Assembly: GCF_001544495.1 (NCBI RefSeq)
Contig: NZ_FCNZ02000011.1
Location: 124,001-188,000 of the forward strand
From: Caballeronia telluris
GTDB taxonomy: Bacteria > Pseudomonadota > Gammaproteobacteria > Burkholderiales > Burkholderiaceae
Direction: 5' to 3'
DNA: 64,000 bases
The notes beneath the pieces are model-generated. The model searched no databases and was not told the origin of the DNA. It saw nothing but the letters and a program-made list of their open reading frames with translations. Position numbers and translations under genes: made by a program. Within the stretch, counting starts at the first letter, position 1; the number at the start of each line of letters is the position of its first letter. This document shows, one piece after another, positions 61,887 to 64,000 of the stretch.

Positions 61887-62818
61887 GTCTTGGTGTCTTC
61901 GGTTTTAGGTGACGCCGGGATGTGCATCGCCGGCTTCACGAGCCACGGCAGCACGAATTCGGTCAGGCCCGAAGCCGCTTCGACGGAGCGCTTCGCCCGC
62001 TGCGCGACCGCGTCGCACAGCGCTTCGATGACGGCCAGCACCGCCGTGTCGCAATTCGCGGCGAGGCGCCGCTCGGTGCGGATCGTCAGCACGAGGTCCG
62101 CGACCTGCGCGAGCGGCGACGCCGCGCCGTCCGTCAGCGCGACCACGCGCACGCCGTGGCCGGCGGCGAGGCGCGCGAGTTCGATCGTATCGTCGACGTA
62201 GCGCGGGAAGGCAATCGCAATCAACAAATCGCCCGGCGACGCGTTGAAGAGCCGCCGCGCCGCGTGCGACGGCCCGCCCATCAACGCAAGCGACTGCACG
62301 TTCGCGCAATACGGCGTCAGTCCGTGTTCCATCAGCCCGGCGAGAAACGCGCTCGCGCCGTAGCCCAGTACGAAGACGCGCCGCGCCTCCAGAATCGCGT
62401 CGACCAGGGCCTCGGCGATGCCGCCGTCGATCGCCGCACGCGTCATCTGCAAGTTGGACGCCACCTGTTCGAGCGACGCGTCGAACACCTGCGAGCCGCT
62501 CGCGGGCGACTCCAGCGCGGTGCGCAGCCGCTCGACCGGCGCGATGGTCGCCTCGAAGCCGCGCACGAGCGCCTCGCGAAACGCCGGGTAGCCGTCGAAG
62601 CCGAGCGCGCGCGCGAAGCGGTTCGCCGTCGCGACCGACGCGCCCACGGCGCTCGCCAGTTCGTCGATGCGCATCGTCGCCGAGCGGAACAGGTTCGCCA
62701 GCACGAACGCGCCCATGCGCCGGTGAATCGGCGTGAGCGTGGGCATGGCGGAGGCGATGCGCACGGAGATCAACTCGTCGCCCGAGGGCGACGTGACGGT
62801 GGACGACGGACGGGCCAT
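61883..62818 (-). CDS. MurR/RpiR-family transcriptional regulator
   Basis: The 311-residue protein has an N-terminal HTH_6 domain (FRSATMRIDELASAVGASVA, then TANRFARALGFDGYPAFREA) and a C-terminal SIS domain (RRVFVLGYGASAFLAGLMEH, DLLIAIAFPRYVDDTIELAR). The SIS domain usually binds a phosphosugar, amino sugar or muropeptide-like ligand. It heads the peptide-use operon and probably controls it. A promoter is visible at 62851-62879. Confidence 0.93.
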   Translation of the reverse strand: MARPSSTVTSPSGDELISVRIASAMPTLTPIHRRMGAFVLANLFRSATMRIDELASAVGASVATANRFARALGFDGYPAFREALVRGFEATIAPVERLRTALESPASGSQVFDASLEQVASNLQMTRAAIDGGIAEALVDAILEARRVFVLGYGASAFLAGLMEHGLTPYCANVQSLALMGGPSHAARRLFNASPGDLLIAIAFPRYVDDTIELARLAAGHGVRVVALTDGAASPLAQVADLVLTIRTERRLAANCDTAVLAVIEALCDAVAQRAKRSVEAASGLTEFVLPWLVKPAMHIPASPKTEDTKT

Positions 62819-62850
62819 ACGCGCAAGAGCGCCCTTGGGGAAATGTAATG

Positions 62851-62879
62851 AAACTATGTTTACCCAAAACCGCCGTCAA
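62851..62879 (-). promoter_or_regulatory. Candidate promoter of the RpiR-iaaA-gsi operon
   Basis: On the minus strand TTGACG (62874-62879) and TAGTTT (62851-62856) are spaced by 17 bases, placing the start of transcription about 25 bases before the RpiR ATG. The -10 overlaps AAAC-TAT-GTTT, a small palindrome that could be the operator. The rest of the 303-base divergent spacer (62819-63121) shows nothing further that I can support. Confidence 0.5.
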
Positions 62880-63121
62880 AAAAAATTCATTTTCATCAAC
62901 TGCGGGTTTCCGATGAGACGCTCTGCAGCAGCAATGCGTGTCCTTCGATACTCCCGCGCGCCGGACCCCACAGAATCGGGCAATAATCCGCGATTTTTGG
63001 GTATTCACCCAGACGACGTGCCTGCTTACGATGTCACCATCGCCGGCCCTTCCCGCGAGAGCGCAAGCAAGAACCAACACCGCGCACGGGGCCCGCTCCC
63101 TCATCGTCAAAGGAAAACACC

Positions 63122-64000
63122 GTGCTCGATCGCATCCATGCAATGCGTGTCTTCACGCGCGTCGTCGATACGAACAGCTTTTCGCGTGCAGCCGAATCGC
63201 TCGCCATGCCGCGCGCGACCGTCTCCACCACCATTCAGCAACTGGAGGCGTTGGTCGGCGTGCAACTGCTCGCCCGCACGACGCGCCGCCTGAATCTCAC
63301 CGTCGACGGCGCCGCGTACTACGAGCGCTGCGCTCAGATCCTCGCCGATATCGACGACCTCGAATCCGGCTTCCACGCGGGCGAAGACCGCCTGCGCGGC
63401 CGCCTGCGCGTCGAGATGCCCGACACGGTCGCGACTTCCATCGTCGTGCCCGCGCTGCCGGACTTTCACGCGCGCTATCCGCATATCGACCTGTCGATCG
63501 GCATCGGCAATCGCGCGGTCGATCTGGTCGGCGAAGGGGTGGATTGCAGCGTGCAACTCGGCGAGCTGCCCGATTCCGGCCTGATCGCGCGCCGGCTCGG
63601 CACGTTCGAGCACGTGACGTGCGCGAGCCCGGCCTATCTGGAGCGCCACGGCACACCTGAAACGCTCGACGATCTCGCGCGCCATGTCGCCGTGAATTGT
63701 GTGTCGGAGAAGACCGGGCGGCCGTGCGATTTCGACTTCGAAGTCGACGGAAAAGCGCTGACGGTCAAGATGCCGGGATTCGTCCAGGTGGCGGACGAAC
63801 ACGCGTATCTCGCGTGCGGGATTGAAGGGCTCGGGCTGATCCAGCCGGCGCGGATCGCGGCGCTCCCGTACCTGCGCTCGGGGCAGTTGCGCGAAGTGCT
63901 GCCGGCGTGGCGGTCGATGCCGATGAATGTGTCGGTGGCGTTTCTCAAGAGCCGGCAGGCGACGCCGCGCGTTTCCGTCTTCGTCGGCTGGCTCGCGGAA
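63122..64000 (+). CDS. LysR-family regulator, 3' end outside window
   Basis: The 293 visible codons are a near-complete LysR protein: helix-turn-helix SFSRAAESLAMPRATVSTTI, then LVGVQLLARTTRRLNLTVDG, and an effector domain (IDLSIGIGNRAVDLVGEGVD, LGTFEHVTCASPAYLERHGT) of the CrgA-like subgroup. GTG at 63122 has an AAAGGA site at the right distance; ATG at 63143 would remove the first seven residues. It is divergent from the RpiR operon, and its target genes are probably to the right of the window. Confidence 0.9.
   Translation, partial: MLDRIHAMRVFTRVVDTNSFSRAAESLAMPRATVSTTIQQLEALVGVQLLARTTRRLNLTVDGAAYYERCAQILADIDDLESGFHAGEDRLRGRLRVEMPDTVATSIVVPALPDFHARYPHIDLSIGIGNRAVDLVGEGVDCSVQLGELPDSGLIARRLGTFEHVTCASPAYLERHGTPETLDDLARHVAVNCVSEKTGRPCDFDFEVDGKALTVKMPGFVQVADEHAYLACGIEGLGLIQPARIAALPYLRSGQLREVLPAWRSMPMNVSVAFLKSRQATPRVSVFVGWLAE

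Overview
The window reads as a chromosomal segment of a GC-rich betaproteobacterium of the family Burkholderiaceae, most like Paraburkholderia or Caballeronia. This rests on gene content and codon use: a double-length UvrA, a DUF4148 protein, a 16-strand-type general porin, an EmrAB/NodT-type efflux set, PreT/PreA pyrimidine catabolism and the HutF/HutG branch of histidine breakdown. The assignment is by recognition, not by a database search. No rRNA, tRNA, CRISPR array, prophage or insertion sequence was seen. Coding density is high, and most genes sit in tight, often overlapping operons.

Layout. 1-12163 (minus): double UvrA, a DUF445 membrane protein, a SnoaL-like protein, a glycogen-debranching-type enzyme and a GH63-type glucosidase that runs off the left edge. 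12347-12999: a higBA toxin-antitoxin pair with a compact promoter-operator. 13042-18743 (minus): LysR regulator, EmrA/EmrB/NodT efflux pump and a thioesterase, with two identical 12-bp palindromes ahead of emrA. 18893-24222: an AhpD-like protein, an NfeD/slipin pair separated by a triple hairpin repeat, a BON-domain protein, YjbQ and an aspartate carbamoyltransferase with an extra N-terminal domain. 24293-27098 (minus): brnTA toxin-antitoxin with an unusual overlap, CDP-diacylglycerol pyrophosphatase and a Fic protein. 27361-31725 (plus): a four-gene unit of DUF3034 protein, exported truncated haemoglobin, cupredoxin-like protein and a GGDEF/EAL protein.

31778-39932: reductive pyrimidine degradation operon (hyuC-type carbamoylase, preT, preA, NCS1 transporter, dihydropyrimidinase) with a divergent RutR-like TetR regulator and a clear operator-promoter. 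40017-45657: a DUF4148 protein and the hut operon hutH-hutC-hutD-hutF-hutG, preceded by two HutC-like boxes; hutU and hutI are not here. 45658-53053: porin, an iron/phosphonate-type ABC importer (ATPase, double permease, binding protein) and a divergent TctD/TctE-type two-component system. 53149-62818 (minus): RpiR regulator, isoaspartyl peptidase, GsiABCD peptide/glutathione importer, a P1-family aminopeptidase, a DppA-type D-aminopeptidase, and crcB beyond. A LysR regulator runs off the right edge.

Functionally, the right half is largely a scavenging region (pyrimidines, histidine, small peptides or glutathione, a metal or phosphonate solute), with each operon beside its own regulator. The least explained piece is the DUF3034-haemoglobin-cupredoxin-GGDEF/EAL unit, which couples three exported proteins, two of them with apparent metal or haem ligands, to a membrane c-di-GMP protein.
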